NCBI RefSeq assembly: GCF_050296195.1
Contig: NZ_JBNKRB010000034.1
Direction: 5' to 3' (one strand)
Origin: Gynuella sp050296195
GTDB lineage: Bacteria > Pseudomonadota > Gammaproteobacteria > Pseudomonadales > Natronospirillaceae
DNA: 64,000 bases
Under the pieces are notes generated by a model. The model saw only the letters and a list, made by a program, of their open reading frames with translations. It did no database searches and was not told the origin of the DNA. Both the position numbers and the translations under genes were made by a program. This document shows positions 62,418-64,000 of this stretch, one piece after another (position 1 is the first letter of the stretch; each line of letters opens with the position of its first letter).

Positions 62418-63565
62418 TGAGTTTGTTCCGGATATTTTCTGCATTAATCCTGGCCATAGTTATTACTTCCTGCTCCGGCAACAGTATTAAGCCAACCCCT
62501 CTGGATGACTCGTTTCAGCCAAAGGTTGATATACATAATGTTTGGTTTCGCTATTTGTCTGATAAGGAAACCAAGAGCGCATATCAGCAGTTGGAGCCTG
62601 TCGTAATTGATGGGTTGGTATATGGCGTTGCTTCAACTGGTGCATTCCAAGTGGTTGACCTCAAGACAGGTAGGCTAAAGCTGGCGGGAGATGTGGGCGA
62701 AGAAGTATCCGGTGGACTCGGAACTGATGGCAATTGGTTGTTTTTCGGAACCTCCAATGGTGATTTGGTTGCTGTAGACAGGTTGTTTAGTGAGCAATGG
62801 AGAGTGCATTTGTCTTCAAGATTGCTTACACAGCCAGTGGTAGCAGAAAATCGGGTCTTTGCGTCCGTACAGGATGGAAAGCTGGTTGCACTTGATCGTA
62901 GCACAGGCTCTCAGTTATGGCAGTTTGACAGTGCTTCTCCACGTTTAACTGTGATTGGTAATGGTCGGCCGGAGGTTCATGGTGACCAGCTGATTGTTGG
63001 CTTTGATAGTGGAAAGTTGGTGGGATTTAATCCCAGAACTGGTGAGCAACTGTGGGAGTATGTTGTCGCTGAAGCCAATGGGCGTAGTGATTTGGATCGT
63101 ATCAGTGATGTAGATGGTCGCCTGTTGTTTGTTGACAATGCAGTCGTTGCTTCTGCGGCAAATGGCTCGACTGTCGTTGTGGATCTCGCTTCCGGGCGTA
63201 AACTTGAATCGTTTACCGAGGCCAGTGACCGAGGTGTTGTTGCTGCCAATGGATTGCTGTATCTGGTGTTGAAAGATGATGTGATTGTGGCAGTAAATCC
63301 AAAAACTCATGAAGAGGTCTGGCGCCAGGAAGCCTTTAAGTATCGCACTCTGGGTAATCCCGTTGAGTGGAACGGTTATCTGGCAGTTGTTGATGCGAAA
63401 GGGTATCTACATCTGCTTGATTTTAATGATGGCAGCCTCATTGGTCGTTATCAGGTAGACTTTCTTGGTGTCCGGTCTACACCCGTCGTGGATGGTGAAT
63501 ACCTCTTGGTGCAGGGTAGCAGTGATCGATTGAAAGCATTTCTAACTCAGGATATCCAACACTAA
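62417..63565 (+). CDS. bamB: BamB, outer-membrane assembly lipoprotein
   Basis: Beta-propeller lipoprotein of the BAM complex, binding BamA POTRA 2-3. The 382 residues have a lipobox VITSC (Cys19) and repeated PQQ-like blades (GTGRL.LAG, GSQLWQFD, GEQLWEYV, HEEVWRQ). The stop is directly followed by the der ATG. Confidence 0.96.
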   Translation: MSLFRIFSALILAIVITSCSGNSIKPTPLDDSFQPKVDIHNVWFRYLSDKETKSAYQQLEPVVIDGLVYGVASTGAFQVVDLKTGRLKLAGDVGEEVSGGLGTDGNWLFFGTSNGDLVAVDRLFSEQWRVHLSSRLLTQPVVAENRVFASVQDGKLVALDRSTGSQLWQFDSASPRLTVIGNGRPEVHGDQLIVGFDSGKLVGFNPRTGEQLWEYVVAEANGRSDLDRISDVDGRLLFVDNAVVASAANGSTVVVDLASGRKLESFTEASDRGVVAANGLLYLVLKDDVIVAVNPKTHEEVWRQEAFKYRTLGNPVEWNGYLAVVDAKGYLHLLDFNDGSLIGRYQVDFLGVRSTPVVDGEYLLVQGSSDRLKAFLTQDIQH

Positions 63566-64000
63566 ATGACCCCTGTAATTGCCCTGGTGGGCCGTCCTAA
63601 CGTAGGGAAATCCACGTTATTTAACCGCCTGACCAAAACCAAAGATGCGCTGGTCGCTGACTTTTCCGGATTGACTCGGGATCGTAAGTACGGTGATGGC
63701 AAGGTAGGTCATCGCCCGTATATTGTGGTTGATACTGGTGGCATCAGCGGGTTCGAAGAAGGACTTGATGCTGAGATGGCCGGCCAGTCTTATGCTGCGA
63801 TTGATGAAGCGGATGCTGTTCTCTTCCTGGTCGATGCCGCAGAAGGTGTAACGGCTGCAGATCATATGATTGCACAGACCCTGCGTGCTAAAAACAAACC
63901 GGCTTGGCTCGTAGTCAATAAAACCGATGGTCGGGATGAAAGTGTCGCTGTAGCGGATTTTTTTGAACTCGGGATGTCAGTAGAGCCCTATCCCATCGCG
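63566..64000 (+). CDS. der: Der/EngA, 50S ribosome assembly GTPase (5' part)
   Basis: Double-G-domain GTPase for large-subunit assembly. Only about 145 codons are in the window, all from the first G domain: G1 GRPNVGKST (about 9-17), G2 SGLTRDRKYG, G3 DTGG and G4 NKTD. The ATG at 63566 directly follows the bamB stop. The second G domain and the KH-like domain lie beyond the window. Confidence 0.96.
   Translation, partial: MTPVIALVGRPNVGKSTLFNRLTKTKDALVADFSGLTRDRKYGDGKVGHRPYIVVDTGGISGFEEGLDAEMAGQSYAAIDEADAVLFLVDAAEGVTAADHMIAQTLRAKNKPAWLVVNKTDGRDESVAVADFFELGMSVEPYPIA

Overview
The window is a 64 kb chromosomal stretch from a gammaproteobacterium with moderate GC. Its gene order closely follows the core blocks of Pseudomonas-type genomes: murG-murC-ftsQAZ-lpxC-secA-argJ, yacG-coaE-pilDCB/pilA-nadC-ampE, proA-nadD-rsfS-rlmH-mrdA-rodA-mltB, rpsP-rimM-trmD-rplS, dsbC-hom-thrC and ndk-rlmN-pilF-ispG-hisS-yfgM-bamB-der. 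The base composition, the glycogen genes and the gene losses within these blocks fit an Oceanospirillales or related marine lineage better than Pseudomonas itself. The genus is an inference and is not proven by the sequence. I see no tRNA, rRNA, CRISPR array, prophage or complete insertion sequence.

Layout. 1-10.5 kb: end of the division and cell-wall cluster (murG 3' part, murC, ftsQ, ftsA, ftsZ, lpxC, an M23 peptidase, secA). 10.6-17.2 kb: argJ, then yacG, coaE and pilDCB on the minus strand, with pilA divergent behind a sigma-54 promoter. 17.3-19.4 kb: an AT-rich sulfatase-fold membrane protein. 19.4-31.9 kb: nadC, ampE, a degenerate receiver protein, trxB, a TraB/GumN protein, an ScfR/RamB-type regulator divergent from aceA, a small-protein region carrying an IS5-like miniature element, a Lon-N protein and a DedA-PAP2 fusion. 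32-39.4 kb: proA to mltB, then tadA. 39.4-47.1 kb: an MFS transporter, glgA, glgC, small secreted or membrane proteins, argF, grxD and an aldose-1-epimerase-like protein. 47.2-53.2 kb: ribosome and tRNA maturation genes, dsbC, hom, thrC. 53.2-56.4 kb: a TonB-like protein, a TonB-dependent receptor and a cold-shock gene. 56.9-64 kb: ndk to the 5' part of der.

How the genes work together. Most of the window is housekeeping: peptidoglycan precursor synthesis and division, rod-shape elongation (PBP2, RodA, MltB), type IV pili (PilA, PilB, PilC, PilD, PilF), NAD synthesis (NadC, NadD), glyoxylate shunt entry (AceA) with a probable dedicated regulator, glycogen synthesis (GlgC, GlgA), and arginine, proline and threonine synthesis. 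Several conserved blocks lack an expected member: ddl after murC, ampD before ampE, rlpA and dacA after mltB, and rodZ after pilF.

The least ordinary signals are a long, nearly perfect RNA hairpin with an alternative pairing in the secA leader, a pilA-linked AT-rich phosphotransferase-like enzyme, a protein with a fully degenerate receiver domain, repeated operator-like motifs at the aceA promoter, a 126-bp IS5-like miniature element with CTAA target duplications plus a second orphan end of the same type, and two short single-membrane-span proteins (38 and 48 codons). No single locus here is clearly a new multi-gene system.
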